From Alitta virens (taxonomy: Eukaryota > Annelida > Polychaeta > Phyllodocida > Nereididae), in contig OW028578.1 in NCBI GenBank assembly GCA_932294295.1, positions 34,155,185 through 34,219,184 on the forward strand: 64,000 nt of DNA. Reading direction: 5' to 3'. A program made the translations under genes and the position numbers. This document shows, in pieces, positions 1 to 11,875 of the stretch (the first letter of the stretch is position 1; every line of letters begins with the position of its first letter). The notes beneath the pieces are model-generated. The model did not search any database and was not told where the DNA came from. It saw nothing but the letters and a program-made list of their open reading frames with translations.

Positions 1-979
1 GTTGTTGTTGTTGCTGTTATTTTTGTTGTTGTAGTGTGTTATTTCGTTGGTCAATTAGTCAGTTGGGACTCTAAATAAATAATCATAGTCAGGTTTGCAA
101 GTGGCTGCACAATCCATTACATCTCTATTTCTCAAGTGATATCAATATATCATGTACATTATAAATGTTATGCATTAAACTTGTTTAAATGCTAAATATC
201 AATCTAGTTACTTTGCAATTAATAAAGTTATCGTTGGTATTTCTGCTATTGCACATGTTTGTAGTTGACATCAGCCAAACATTGTCAGTAACCCATACTC
301 CAATTCTAAGTTTGACTTAACAGCTGTGGCCAGATTATATTAATAAAAGTATAGGATAATCTAAAAGTAGTGGTCAAGCTCAATTTAGCTTGAGAAATAC
401 TGAACATAAAATAGGGGTTGTTATGTAGCTTTGACGTGGTTTATTAAATGTTAAACTTTTTTTTATTGAATTATGTCTTTTGTTAATTTTGAAATATATT
501 TTGATATATATATATTTCTAGCAATTTTGAAATATATTGATATACTTTCTCCATTTCTTGTGGCCTATTACTGCATACTGGTAGAATATAGTTGGATAGA
601 ACCTTATCTTGCCATTATTGGTTAATTAAATATTGCTCATACGCCATCTTATGATATCAAATCATTTTGCATCCGTGATCTTTGATGTTCTATATTTGTA
701 ATAATTGATGCAAGCATAATGCATAAATTAATGAAGCATTATATATCACATTATCTTCAAAGGGTGCCCTAAAGTAAGATGGCATACCAGACACAACGAA
801 TGAGCACTCATTTCTCTGTCTTGTATAGGACAGGAAAGGTAGGGAGCCATTGAGCCGCAATGTGACCTTGATTGGTTCATATGATCATCTTTATACATAA
901 GAAATATCTATCTTAAATTAACTGATCAAATGTAGGCCTGTGATACAAGTTCTATTACCATCTGCGTCTGTCCTATCCT
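1..979. other. Intergenic or intronic, no gene seen
   Basis: The first ~35 bases are a (TTG)n run. The rest is AT-rich with a short duplicated stretch around 487-545 (gaaatatattgatata repeated). No exon-like open frame with splice sites was found. It probably lies in an intron of the FN2 gene that continues to the left. Confidence 0.5.
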
Positions 980-1286
980 GGCAAATAGTCAGCTTGCACC
1001 TACCTCCACTAAAAAATATAAACCTTGGTATATATAAGAAATTTATCTAATATATCATTATATTAAATTATATGTGCAATAGACATGCATCTTTTCAACA
1101 AGAAATGACAAATGAGTGTAACTCCTAACTTATATAACCAAGATGCTGCATTTACTTTTAGATTCAGCTTTGGGTAGCCAGCTATAGCCAGACAGTTTTG
1201 TTTAGTGGCAGGTAGCATTGTATAGCAGAAGTTGTCTAGCTTTGTCTAGGTTCAACTTGACAGGCCATTTTTAATGGAACTAACTT
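980..1286 (+). repeat. MITE family A, copy A1 (left end degraded)
   Basis: The right part matches the family: a pagoda of ctagctttgtctaggttcaa, then gacaggcc and the end ttaatggaactaact. The left terminal repeat is not recognisable. The element ends about 25 bp before the acceptor of the first FN2 exon. Confidence 0.7.
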
Positions 1287-1310
1287 CATATTTCTTTTTT
1301 CAACTTGCAG

Positions 1311-2513
1311 TGGTGATAGTAGGCCCTCCAGTGAGAACTGCTCCACTTGATTCTAGGTGCATGTTTCCTTTCACATACAATAATACTTCATACAATCAAT
1401 GCACAGCAGCGGGCACTGACACAGGGTTGTGGTGTTTCGTCAACTCCGATGAAGACTACGGCTACTGCTATTACAGAAGTGGTAAGGATGAAATAGATGT
1501 TTCATGGGCATTTTACTCAGACAGAATATCTCACCATATAGTTCACATATGTAATATAAAAACTGGCCTTAATACCGGTATACTTAGCACAAGCTTAAAC
1601 TATAATTATTCACACCTTAGCTCATACTGCGCATACATGAGATATCTGGTGGAGTTAGTTATCAGCACATAGTATCAATTCTCCGGCAACGTAATCCACA
1701 GGACATGAACCACTTCTAAGGTGATTCAAAATTTTGTTGCCCCCAAAGGAAGTATATGAATAAAGGTTGAAAGTGACTTGATGTTTTTTCCAGTGACCAT
1801 CAAAACTTACGGTGGCACTGGCAACAATGCTTCTTGCCATTTTCCTTACATCTACGGTGGCATCAGCCGAAACTATTGCTCACGAGAGTTTGGTGTCACT
1901 TACCCAGCATGGTGTGGGACGACTGCTGATTATGACACGGATGTCAAATGGGGCTACTGCTTAGGTATGTTGCGTTTTCTTATTTCTCCAAAAATACTGA
2001 AAATGTTACATATAACAAAGCTCTTCAAATTTCAATGTAGTGGTCTGATATTTTTTGAGGGCGTACAGTAAGTTTCATAAAATACGGTCGACTCTAGCTG
2101 TCTGTAGTGACCTGTATCTGGCTGTGGTCTAAACATGCTAAGGCCAGCTGCTTCTGTCAACTACTATAGCTAATAATCGGCTTACATCTATCACCTGATA
2201 AATATAAAAAATGGTGAATGTAAGAAATTAATCTAATATGTCATAAATACGTACTTTTAGATCCGATTTTGAGTAGGCATTTATGACAGCTTTGTCTAGA
2301 TTGAATTTGATGGGCCATGTTTAATGAAAGTAACTGTATTTTACAGCATTGGTTCATCTATAATTGACTTCAGATATCAGATATCTGAAGGTTCTTTAAC
2401 AAATTTATTTATTTGTCTAGATTCAATTTGATGGGTCGTTTTCAGATATCTGAAGGTTCTTCAACACATTTATTTATTTTTCAGTTCCAGAATGCACAAC
2501 TGGTTATCCATAA
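1311..2513 (+). CDS. Fibronectin type II domain protein, 3' end (three exons)
   Basis: Three exons join cleanly: 1311-1481, 1794-1964 and 2485-2513. Exons 1 and 2 are both exactly 171 bp with phase 1 at both ends, and each encodes one FN2 module. Module 1 starts at CMFPFTY and has Cys in CTAAG, LWC and YGYC; module 2 starts at CHFPYIY and has Cys in YCSRE, AWC and WGYC. These are the four cysteines of the FN2 fold, with the aromatic residues around the last Cys. The final exon encodes only VPECTTGYP and a TAA stop. FN2 modules bind collagen/gelatin or phospholipid and occur in secreted or extracellular proteins, so secretion is expected. The signal peptide and any further modules must lie left of the window. 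I cannot tell a small multi-FN2 protein from a larger mosaic protein. Confidence 0.85.
2066..2336 (+). repeat. MITE family A, copy A2
   Basis: It starts cagtaagtttcataaaatac and ends tttaatgaaagtaactg, an imperfect terminal inverted repeat of the CAGTTAGTTTCAT type. The body matches copy A5 at 17285 closely. It sits in the last intron of the FN2 gene. Confidence 0.8.
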
Positions 2514-2642
2514 ATCTACCTTATTATGGGAAGCTGCCAGATGATCATGCATTACTTGAGTGGCTAATTATACCAGCTGTTTAATTTGCATAAAATTAGC
2601 TTTACGTCCTTGAAGAATATGTATGTGTTAGATAATGCTTGC

Positions 2643-2648
2643 AATAAA
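2643..2648 (+). other. Poly(A) signal of the FN2 gene
   Basis: AATAAA lies 130 bp after the stop codon, the first canonical signal downstream of the terminal exon. Confidence 0.5.
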
Positions 2649-2817
2649 CATATAAAAAAAATTATTTTTGATGCAATTGATATTTTTAAAATATTAATAC
2701 ATGAGTACTCGTATTAAATTACACCAAAGATGAAATGTTACACCTTTTTACATTGTCAACATACTATAATGTAATATATATTATATATATATTATATATA
2801 TATATTATATTTAATGT

Positions 2818-3215
2818 TTAAAGCTGGATTGTCACGCAATATGACAATGGCCAAAATCTATTTCCTTCATTTCATTTTCTTCTTAATACTGATTACCTAC
2901 CATCCAGAGCCTTGCTATCTCTTTAAAAAGTAAATAAACTTCACCTAGTATTTAAATTGTCATGCCATCAAATATCCAATATGTAAACAAACCAAGTGAT
3001 GACGTCAAAATACTTGATCAACAATGGGTGATGATGCCATTTCCATTGTATTACCAATGTTTTGGCCTTGATTTCTTTCAATGTATCAGTTACGTTTTTA
3101 AATTAATGCCTGATATATTCATTAGTTTACATGTATTTAGTGTGTCTGGATCTAATAAGGTGATTTTTAATCATTTGATGAAGTTTTAGAAAATAGTAAT
3201 TTTGACAGACTGTGG
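2818..3215 (+). repeat. MITE family B, copy B1
   Basis: It begins TTTAAAGCTGGATTGTCAC and ends in ttttgacagactgtgga. The body has the family hallmarks: aacaaaccaagtgatgacg, an inverted-CAAT stretch and catttagtgtgtctgg. Short open frames inside it are not genes. Confidence 0.7.
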
Positions 3216-3405
3216 AGCTTCAAAGCATCAGCCAATTCAAATTTGACCAGCTCTGAAGCTGAAGGCCCCAGGTTCCATCCTTGGCCCGGGCACTATTAAG
3301 GAGCTACATCCTAGCTGAATGTCGATTAGATTGATTCATCCCTTGTTGCCATATAGACATCAAGTGCACGTCTGCTAAATGCCAGAGGCAGACATTGATT
3401 TGCTT
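3216..3405 (+). repeat. tRNA-derived SINE family 2, copy a
   Basis: The head has a degraded B box (caggttccatccttgg) followed by cccgggcact and gagctacatcctagctg. The same order occurs at 62088-62292, where the B box is intact (GGTTCGATCCC). Confidence 0.6.
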
Positions 3406-3755
3406 CTTTCTTTACAAATGGATCCAATTTAAGGAAACAAATACAAGAGAATACATTTGTTAATAATTCATGAAAACTATTTAATAAATTTTTTTTGCTC
3501 CTGGATATGAGACTATGTCTGAATTGTCTGATTCATTGTAATATCAAACTCAAGAAGACTATACTTTTCTAAAGTTAAAGTAAATTCCTTTTATGAATAC
3601 TAGTTGACATTCAAGAAGATAAATTTCCTAAATCTTGCATTCTACTAACCAATTATAAACATTTAAAACATTTGTAAACATCTTAATATGGAATGCATTA
3701 TACTTGGGACACACCATCAGAAAATGAAATTCATCTTCTTCATCTCTTTGACAGG

Positions 3756-3927
3756 GGTGGGGGCCTAGCTCAGTGGTAGCGTGCTGGGCTTCCAACCACT
3801 GGGTCCCGGGTTCAATTCCCGGACGAGCCTAAGTTGGATGGCTGTTTCATCCTTCATCTCATTACCATGGGCCCTGCCTGTCCTAATTAGCCCATTAGGT
3901 GCAGAAATGCAGGATGTAAAGCACCCA
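3756..3927 (+). repeat. tRNA-derived SINE family 1, copy a
   Basis: The head is tRNA-like: A box TAGCTCAGTGGTAGCG and B box GGTTCAATTCC, with a pairing acceptor GGGGGCC...gagcc. It is followed by the family body (gttggatggctgtttcatcc, cctgcctgtcctaattagcc, gcagaaatgcaggatgtaaa). It is one of seven copies in the window. A free-standing tRNA gene is unlikely because the body follows each head. Confidence 0.85.
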
Positions 3928-4560
3928 GGAATGCCAAATGACTCAGTAACCTTCCAGACAGCCATGCTATTAAACTTAAGAATTTGTGTTTATGTAAACA
4001 GCGTAAAAGGAAGTATGTTAGATCACGAAACATTGTTTCACCTGCTGAATATAAATCATCAGCACATCAATTCAGGTCTGAATTTATTAAAACAAAGTGC
4101 AATTATGAAATGAATTTGTCCAGAAACCAAAACACCATTGGGAAATTTTATGGTTACATAAAAAGTCAAACTTCTGTAAGTACAACTATACCACGTATTA
4201 AGAAATCTGATGGATCAATTGCTGTGATTGATCACGAAAAAGCTTCTTCTGAGTTCTTACCGTATTTCTTGTCAGTCTTTATAAATGATAATCAAGTTAT
4301 GCCAGTTTAATCCAACTTGTAATGATACCTTACACACTTTTTCTTGTAGTACGAGAGATATAGTCAATGTTTTTATGAAATTAAAGGGTACTTCATCCAC
4401 TGGTCCAGATAACTTCTTTCGTCTTAAAGATGGTTTAAGCACAGATTGCATGCCTACTTTACAAGGTACATTACCAGATGAGTGGTAAGTTGCATATATT
4501 AATATGTAGCTGTCAATGCCAGGAGTGAGCGAAGCTACATATATGTATATTTATGACAAC

Positions 4561-4812
4561 TTAAAGTTACTGTGTCTCCAGATTTAGCACATTCAGAAAA
4601 TGATATATACCAATGCTGCCTTCTTGTCTCATGATAGTTTTCACCATTACACATGCCCACTTTTGCACAACAATTTAGTCTTAATTTACAATAAATAAAT
4701 GTCTGATAAAATCAGTAGTTAACACACAAATTTGGTATGCCCTGAATAATAAAGGTTTATTTTCAACTATTTGATTAGTCTTAGCAAATTGCACTTTGAC
4801 AGACAGTGCAGC
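4561..4812 (+). repeat. MITE family B, copy B2 (internally deleted)
   Basis: It starts TTAAAGTTACTGTGTCTCC and ends tttgacagacagtgcagct. The middle is shorter than in B4. It lies inside the nested DNA element. Confidence 0.6.
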
Positions 4813-5192
4813 TATACATGTAATCTAGACTCCATGTAGGTTTTTAAATTTTCAAAATCGGTCAATAGATAACAATTTAAGAGGTAAAAGAAGACAGAGA
4901 ATTGTAATGCGTTTCTCAGCCGTCAGGGGCGCTGTGATCGCTTACAACTGCCCCCTGGTGTGATAAAACATCATCGCAAAAATGTTTGGAGTGGCTCGCG
5001 CGAATGTCATCGATTCAAGAATTTTTCATATCTGGTGGGTTCTTCTTCATAAAACACTATTTCTAGCACTGTTAGAATTGTTACAGTAAGAGAAACAAAT
5101 CTTCTCCAAGTTCAAAGCTGGATGTGTACTCGTTACGAACGACGTTGTTATGACGTGATGACGTAGTCTCGTTCTGAATAACTAAATTGAGT

Positions 5193-5313
5193 GTAACAGG
5201 CGCTGTGATTGGCCAATGATATGCGATGAAAACGGCGAAAATAAGTGAAATCAAAGTAACAGGCGCTGTGATTGGCCATGAAGCGATGAAAACGACGATA
5301 ATAGGTGAAATCA
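5193..5313 (+). repeat. Two-unit tandem repeat (about 60 bp)
   Basis: taacaggcgctgtgattggc is followed by a gatgaaaacggcgaaaata-type tail. The unit is repeated once with small changes. It is internal to the nested DNA element. Confidence 0.75.
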
Positions 5314-5940
5314 ATTTTTATCCAGTTCCGGTTGGCTTGTCCACTGTGTAGCCACTCGTCTACGGGAAGTGAGCTTCGCTCACGGCCTATTGCCATGACA
5401 AGCTCGCTCATATTACTCTATTTAAAAGGAGTTATCCACAACTCCCTTCTCAATACAGACCTTTCAGTCTAAAATCAGTTATTTGTAAAGTCTTAAAAAG
5501 GATCATTCGCACACAATTGTTAGAATATGTCAACATAGGTTTCTTCCTAAAAAGTCAACAGTCACAACCTTCTTGAATGTCTGAATGATTGGACTGTCAA
5601 TAATAATATAAATGTGTACTGATATTGTATACCTGGACTATTCCAAATGTTTTGACAAAGTGTTTCACAAGTTATTATTCAAACTGTCGAAGTTAGGTGT
5701 ATCAGGGTCAGCCTATCTGTGGATAAAGAACTTTTTGATAACTAGAGTGAACATGTGAAAGTTAATAGCTCAATTTCACCTGCTGCTCAGGTTTTATCAG
5801 GCGTGCCACAAGGTAAGGTCGTTGGACCACTGTATTTTTTTCTTTGCTGAATTACCAAATGTTATAGAACACAGTATTATAATATTACTACTAAACTTAG
5901 TGTTTATGCGGATGACACTTAAGCTATTCGTAACACTCAG

Positions 5941-6115
5941 TGTAACAGCCTTAGGCTGTTGGAGTTAAGATAAAACACCAATTTAGTTTCACTGGCCCTT
6001 ATGGTTCCTTTATTTTAATTTCTTAGGTACAATACAATATACCTTTTTTTGGTGCTGTACAGCTGACGATGTTTTTACAGTTTCTTATCTCAGAAATGAA
6101 GTGTACAAAATGAGC
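5941..6115. mobile_element. 175-bp insertion with 9-bp target duplication
   Basis: AACACTCAG occurs at 5932-5940 and again at 6116-6124, flanking a segment unrelated to the LINE. The LINE coding resumes directly after the second copy. I do not recognise the family, and the termini show no clear inverted repeat. Confidence 0.65.
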
Positions 6116-6899
6116 AACACTCAGGATTGCCAGAATTTACATGATGATTAATAGTATTTCCAACTGGGCACAGGCATGGCAGATTGAATTAAATCCAGCT
6201 AAAACCAAATTATTTACTATTGGAAATGATCATATAGACATGACTATGTTCTAAGTAGCAATGTAATTGCAGAGTTAACTCTTTGAATGATGTTGGTGTT
6301 ATCATACAGTCAAATCTTAAGTTTACGAATTACTGTTATACTGTTATTACTGTATTACTTTGTTATACGCAATAGTTTTATCTCATTGAAGTATCATAAT
6401 CATAAATTTACCTAAAAATGTGCACATGTTATTTCAGAACTATTTTAGAATATGCCAGTCAAGTTTGGTCTTCTTGTTGAACGGAAATATAGATAAAATA
6501 TAAAATGTTCAAAGGTATTTCACTAGACGTATTGAAAATGTAAGCAATTTATCATATGGTCAAAGAATGGGATTTTTGAGTTTACATTTTCGAACATAGA
6601 CGGTTAAAATCAGATTTGATACCACTTTTTAAAAGGATTAAAAGTGTAACATCAATTAATACAGAAATTTCATAATTCCCATGGAGGTCATAACTTTCGC
6701 TTACATATAAATAATGTTGTAGACTAAGAAAAGAGAAAATTATTTTGGATTAACAGAGTAGTTAATAACTGGAATTGCCTTTGCTGTACTATTGTAGAAC
6801 GCCACTCTGTATCTAGTTGGAAACGAAAAGTCCGCTTTGTACATTTCCAAGGTGGGGAATTTGTGACTAACTCTTACCCCCTAGTTGTTTATATTGTAC

Positions 6900-8050
6900 A
6901 TGAATATTTTTTTTCAATAAACTTAACCATAATTCTACAGTATTTGTGAAGCTGTGGATTATAGAAATAGTGTTACTGCACATTATGCACAATTTCTGTG
7001 TGATGCTGAAAAATGAAATGTTTGGTTTCCATGCCAACCATGCTCCATAACAGGAGGTTAACAGGTGGGTCCATATCCAAAACTGATGGCTTTGACTCCC
7101 TCGATCATTGTGCAAAGTTTTAGGGCTGCATCACAAAGTGAACGATTTTCAGCTCAATTGGAACCCTGAATATATTAATGAATTGATTATGATAGATAAT
7201 AAAATAACGATTATGTCCATATTATTATAGATGAATATTGTATTATTTCCACTAGCCTTTGTCCAATTAGGTATGCAATTTAATTGGGAAAACAGCAACA
7301 ATGCTGATGAATTATTGAATCGCTATAATACAATTGTTTACTACTTAAAATGATGGGTTATTGCAGGCTGTACCCCTACCCGATCATTAACCCTAGAAAT
7401 GATTTTGCAAACAAGCAAATGAACAAGTTTTTAGGTTGTTAATTATATGTTTAATGAGTAAAATTAAGTTGACATAGAATATACAAATATAATAAGACAA
7501 AATGTGTTAAATAACACAATGAAAAGTGAATATGTAGAGAAAAAAAAGTGTTTAAGTAAAAATGTCATAGACTATGAAAAACAAGATGTAAATCAAATGT
7601 ACAATGAAGTAAATAAGTGAGATCTAGATATGTTATGATGACAATTTTCACCAGCAACTTTCAGGTTGCTAATGAATTAACAGGGTGTTTCTAGGAATAC
7701 TATTTATAGATGAGTATTGTACATTTCTGCTGACCTATGTCTATTCAAACATTGGAATTTTATGAGGTCATCAGAAAAAAATTTGGATGAGTGTTGAATA
7801 TCTCAAACCTCAGTTGCCTACACAAGGCTCTGTGAAATTCCCACTCCAGTTCTGACTGTCTAGCTATCCCATACCCGAATGACCTTACTGGTGTGTTGTC
7901 AAGACATAATGTAACTGAATAGATGTAAACAATCATTTCTAAAATTAACTTCTGTTTGCATTTATAGGGTTATCATACAGTGTCTTCAAAACACGTTATT
8001 ACTTTTTGTGTAGGTGTAGTCACTTACGTAAGACCACCCTTTTAAGTATA
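6900..8050. other. No gene seen
   Basis: AT-rich sequence after the LINE 3' end (AATAAA at 6917). No coding signal or recognisable repeat apart from short A/T runs. Confidence 0.5.
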
Positions 8051-8053
8051 GGG

Positions 8054-8266
8054 CTAATGAAAAAATTCCTCATATTTCATATATTTGAAAATAAGTTTCT
8101 CTGGAATATGTAACCCTACAGAAGGTTTTGGGTTTCCTTCCACCAAATGGACTAACTCCTCCAGATGGCACCTTTGTAGCCACATTGCTGCCCTCTTGTG
8201 GCTTCTTGTTTCATAAAAATGTTTAATACTGGAGACCCATTCCGCTTCAAAGCTTCCCTCATTCAT
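8054..8266 (-). other. Unidentified ORF, 70 codons
   Basis: The minus-strand frame reads EGSFEAEWVSSIKHFYETRS and continues with RAAMWLQRCHLEELVHLVEG. Its composition looks protein-like and rich in charged residues. It lies just downstream of a minus-strand LINE end, so it may be retroelement 3' material. No family recognised. Confidence 0.25.
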
Positions 8267-8339
8267 AGGTACATACTTTTCTTTATTATGAACATTTTAT
8301 TCGCACATAAAGTACAATTTGGTAAATATGTATCAGGAA

Positions 8340-8830
8340 TTAAAATTTGTTGTTACATAAACTTTCAATCATAAAGTCAGTTTCCCCAACAGTGAAGCCT
8401 GGAAGGAGAAGAGTGTTGTCCCTAAGTTCTATAAGTTCTTCTACCACTGTTGGCACATACGGTTTAAACTTAAACTGGAGACAGCTAACAGCACAATGCC
8501 AACGTGATGCAAGAAATGTACAGTTGCGGTTTATAATTCCATTGTACACAAAACTGTTGTTCAGGATAAGTTGTGTCACTGAATTATTGTTCTTGGAAAT
8601 ATTCCTGAGAAGGTCGTTAAACACCCAGCTGATCAAGTAAGCTTGCTTTTCTGCACAATGACAGAACAATGTCCGTGGGCATTGTCATTGGTAGTCCCCA
8701 TACACGCTTGCAACATTTCCTCCAGGCAGTCTCTAGCTTGCTTACACAAGGCTTACTCAAGTCCCAGGCTTGACTGCCATAAAATGAGCAGCATTTGCTT
8801 TCAAACAAGCGGCATAAAACTTTCCTTTGG
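8340..8830 (-). mobile_element. LINE 3' end, C-terminal ORF fragment
   Basis: Two overlapping minus-strand frames (8617-8808 and 8340-8669) read SFYGSQAWDLSKPCVSKLET, then TAWRKCCKRVWGLPMTMPTD, then LLDQLGVFNDLLRNISKNNN after one frameshift. The order FYGSQxWDL...TAWRKxxxRVWGLP is the conserved C-terminal block after the reverse transcriptase in many LINEs. The reverse-transcriptase domain itself is absent, so this is a 5'-truncated copy. Confidence 0.75.
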
Positions 8831-9175
8831 ACCTTGAAGTTTGCACATATACTATTAGTACGTCTAAAAAAAGCCTTTAGATCTAGTATATTTGCTGTAC
8901 ATTGGTTAACTATACTTCATTAACTTCAACATGCCATACCCTATATTCTTTTGCTGGGTAATTACTGGTAACTAAATATATCCTGAAGATTTACACATAA
9001 CTGTAATTTCATAATAACGAGAAAATCTATTTATTTAGATTTTTTGGTACATGTACATGTGTGTCAGAAAAACAAAAATAAAATATATCAGAAATCATTT
9101 GGTGTTATTTGGTGTATCCAGGATTACCCTTCCCGAAAACAGTTGTATCTGGGCGAAAGTAGCTGAGCTCAGATA

Positions 9176-10124
9176 AGGTTAGTATCATTAATAACGGCCT
9201 GAGAAATTGAACGTAGACAAAGCTAGACAACTTTTGCTATACAAGGCTACCTGCCACTAAACAAAACTGCTGGCAATAGCTGGCTACGCAAAGCTGGATC
9301 TAAAAGCACATGCAGCACATTTAGGAGCTAAGAAACAAACACAAAACAGGTGTCCTACCGACGTGTGGAGCGTCAGAAGTGAACAGGAAACCTGTTTATA
9401 CAGACGTCAGCAGCTTCCAAAAATGGAGCATTTGCCGACTGTCTGTAGGCTTTAGATATTAGCTTGCTACTGACTACTAAAGTGTCAGCAGTGGTTCATA
9501 GAGCTTTCCATTTCCGACGTCTGCAATTTTCAAAAGTGTAGCATTTAATGATTTTTATATAATGGCATGCTACTGACGTTAGTAGAAGGCGGAATTATAA
9601 CCCACTGCTGACAGTCAGCAGTTCTGGGCTTGACCTTCTACTACTTCTAGCCGACATCAGTTGTTGGCCAATTATCCCGAAGTCAGTAAGTGGTAGCTCT
9701 GTGTTGCTTACACAATCATTTACTGGTGTCAAGGAAATAAGCAATATCTCCTGAAAAATATAGGTTGCAAAATACAACAAATACCGACAGTCAGCAGTTC
9801 AGGCAAATCAAAGCCTTCCCGACATCTGGTACCTAGGGTATATGGTGAGCTGCTGACACTTCCGACGTCAGTAGTAGGCCTAAAACAGACCCGTTTTTTA
9901 TATGCATTTAGTGCATAAGTTGAGAGTTATGCATATTTGTAATCTATTGTTGAAAATATGTATGTAGATTGCACATACATATTCATGATATATTAGATAC
10001 ATTTCTTACATTTACCAAGGTTTATATTTTTTCAGTGGTGTTAGTTTAAGCCAACTGCTTTAGCTACAGCCAGAATAGGTTGCTACAGCTGACTGGAGTC
10101 TACCATATTTTATGAAACTAACTG
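9176..10124 (-). repeat. MITE family A, copy A3, carrying an insertion
   Basis: Read on the minus strand it starts with CAGTTAGTTTCATAAAATAT (10124 inward) and ends ggccgttattaatgatactaacc at 9176. It is split by a 581-bp block at 9324-9904. Confidence 0.75.
9324..9904. mobile_element. Element nested in MITE A3, rich in CGACGTCAGCAG-like repeats
   Basis: CATTTA (9318-9323) recurs at 9905-9910 at the break in A3, a likely target duplication. About ten degenerate direct or inverted copies of a motif like CGACGTCAGCAG or CTGCTGACAG are scattered through the block. No transposase frame was found. Confidence 0.55.
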
Positions 10125-11590
10125 AACAACTGTCTGAGGATTTAATCAAGTGGCGTTAACACAGCCCCTGGGGAACCTAGAAATATGATATGACCATTAT
10201 TGGATTTATTATGATCTTGGGAACAGATTCATAACACAATTATGAATCTATACTGCTTCGTTACAGAGACATACTTGAAAACGTAAAGCAATCAATGTCC
10301 AATGACAAATACAGAATATGTCTGTAATGCTCTCGACCAATCGGCGCTCTGCATTTGGCATGGACATAGGATAAATGAAAATAACCTTTCCCAATGATAT
10401 ACAGATTCAGATATTTTCATTTCACCCAAAGCAATTCATCAATCATACAATATTTTATTTAAGTCTATTAAAAATTTGCTTTAAATAGGGTGACCCCTTT
10501 TAAGACATATTTGATGTCGCTGCCAAGGGGCCTCCCTAGTCCTAATAAAAAAAAATGTAAACACTTATAAATTGCATTATTGCAACCAGTGGCAGGGGAC
10601 AGGCACTCAGTGGAAGTCTTCAAAATATAAGTTAATAAATAAAAATTACAATAGTCGCATAAATGAATGCAAATTCAGAGATGCCAGAGATACACTCATA
10701 TTCATCAAAACTTTTGGGCCATATAATGTATCCTTTTCAATTTAATCTTCCATAGTATATATCCATCTTCTAATCCTGCATTATACTGCACCTGGACAGT
10801 TTCCCTAGTGTTCTATCTCCCTCTGCATAAATTACATTATCTCCGTTGAAAAAAAAAAATTCCCCTGTAAGTTCTGTCCTCACTCAGTTGTGCTGAACAA
10901 AGGGAATGTGTCATGAATCGAGAGTCTGTTTACATAAAGAACAATATCAACCACAACATTGCATGTCTGTGCTGGCATTTGTCGAACACTTTGTCTTTGT
11001 AGCCATGCTATGTTTTGAAGATATAACTTAATAGACTAGTTAGATCTATCTAACTTTGGTCATTTAAAATGTAAAATTAAAAAAGAATAATAAAGGTTTA
11101 TATTTATTTGTTAATTTATTAGACTTTAAGTGTGTACCTACGACGCTAATTAGTACTGACTCCACTTAATTTGAAGTAATTATGCAGACGCACCTGCCAT
11201 GAGCGTCTTCAAAGGGCTCCGCACGTCCCAGGTGGCGTCATGAGCGTAATAAGTTGCAGGAGGTTCGCCTTCAAAATTTAAAGACCAAAGTCAAAGATAG
11301 TTGTTTTGGTTGGTTGGTTGGTTGGTTGGTTGGTTGGTTGATAACCCTGACTAACCCTGGTTGGTTGCTTGGTAGGTTTATTGTATTTAATATATTTTTT
11401 ACACAGGGTGTATACAATCATTCAGAACTTGTTTCATGCAGACGTAAAAATAGTATATAGAAAGAGACAATAGAATCTATATAAAAACAAATACAATGAA
11501 ATGTAAAGACAATACAATTTTAGTGCACCATTAAAAGCACTAAAATTAATAATATCCTTCACAATGATTGGGTAAACGGTTCCAATAGGT
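10125..11590. other. No gene seen; (GGTT)n at 11308-11340
   Basis: AT-rich unique-looking sequence containing a 33-bp (GGTT)n microsatellite. No supported coding frame. Confidence 0.5.
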
Positions 11591-11591
11591 A

Positions 11592-11875
11592 TAATTAGTT
11601 TCATTATTAAAAATGGCCTGTTGAACCTCGACAAAGTTAGAAAACTTCTGCTATATGATGCTACCTGCCACTAAACTGGCTATAGCTGGCTACTCAAAGA
11701 AGGATCTAAGAATTCATGATATATTACACACATTTCTTAAATTTGCAAAGTTTATATTTTTTCAGTAAGCCAACTATAAGCTGGGAGTAGAAACAGCTGG
11801 CTTTAGGCAGTTATAGCTGCAGTCAGATATAGGTTGGTACAATATAGATTCAACCGCATTTTATGAAACTAACAG
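11592..11875 (-). repeat. MITE family A, copy A4
   Basis: Minus orientation: the right end reads cattttatgaaactaaca and the left end attagtttcattattaaaaa. The internal tctgctatatgatgctacct matches other copies. Confidence 0.75.

Larger units (their letters stand above)
4511..5400. mobile_element. Non-autonomous DNA element nested in the LINE
   Basis: The ends form an imperfect inverted repeat of about 30 bp: TGTCAATGCCAGGAGTGAGC on the left against TGTCATGGCAATAGGCCGTG read from the right, both continuing into GAGCGAAGCT. The LINE frame breaks at the left end (after DEW.VAYI) and resumes past the right end (LFKRSYPQL). No transposase frame is visible inside. The target duplication is unclear. 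Confidence 0.65.
3985..6890 (+). mobile_element. LINE (non-LTR retrotransposon), decayed, split by insertions
   Basis: Reverse-transcriptase blocks appear in order but in shifting frames: a linker with RNQNTIGKFYGYIKS near 4105-4165, TSSTGPDNFF near 4390-4415, QYRPFSLKSVICKVLKRIIR near 5450-5510, VYLDYSKCFDKV near 5625-5660, GVPQGK near 5798-5815 and the catalytic YADDT near 5907-5921. The C-terminal part follows (NWAQAWQIELNPAKTKLF near 6160-6215; VNNWN near 6763). Stops and frameshifts make it dead. The 5' end (endonuclease) is missing. It is interrupted by a DNA element at 4511-5400 and a 175-bp insertion at 5941-6115. The motifs fit the Jockey/CR1-like group; the exact clade is not resolved. 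Confidence 0.85.

Noticed and set aside
3764..3838. A free-standing tRNA gene
   Set aside because: The same SINE body follows each of seven tRNA-like heads, and the copies differ in anticodon and arm pairing.
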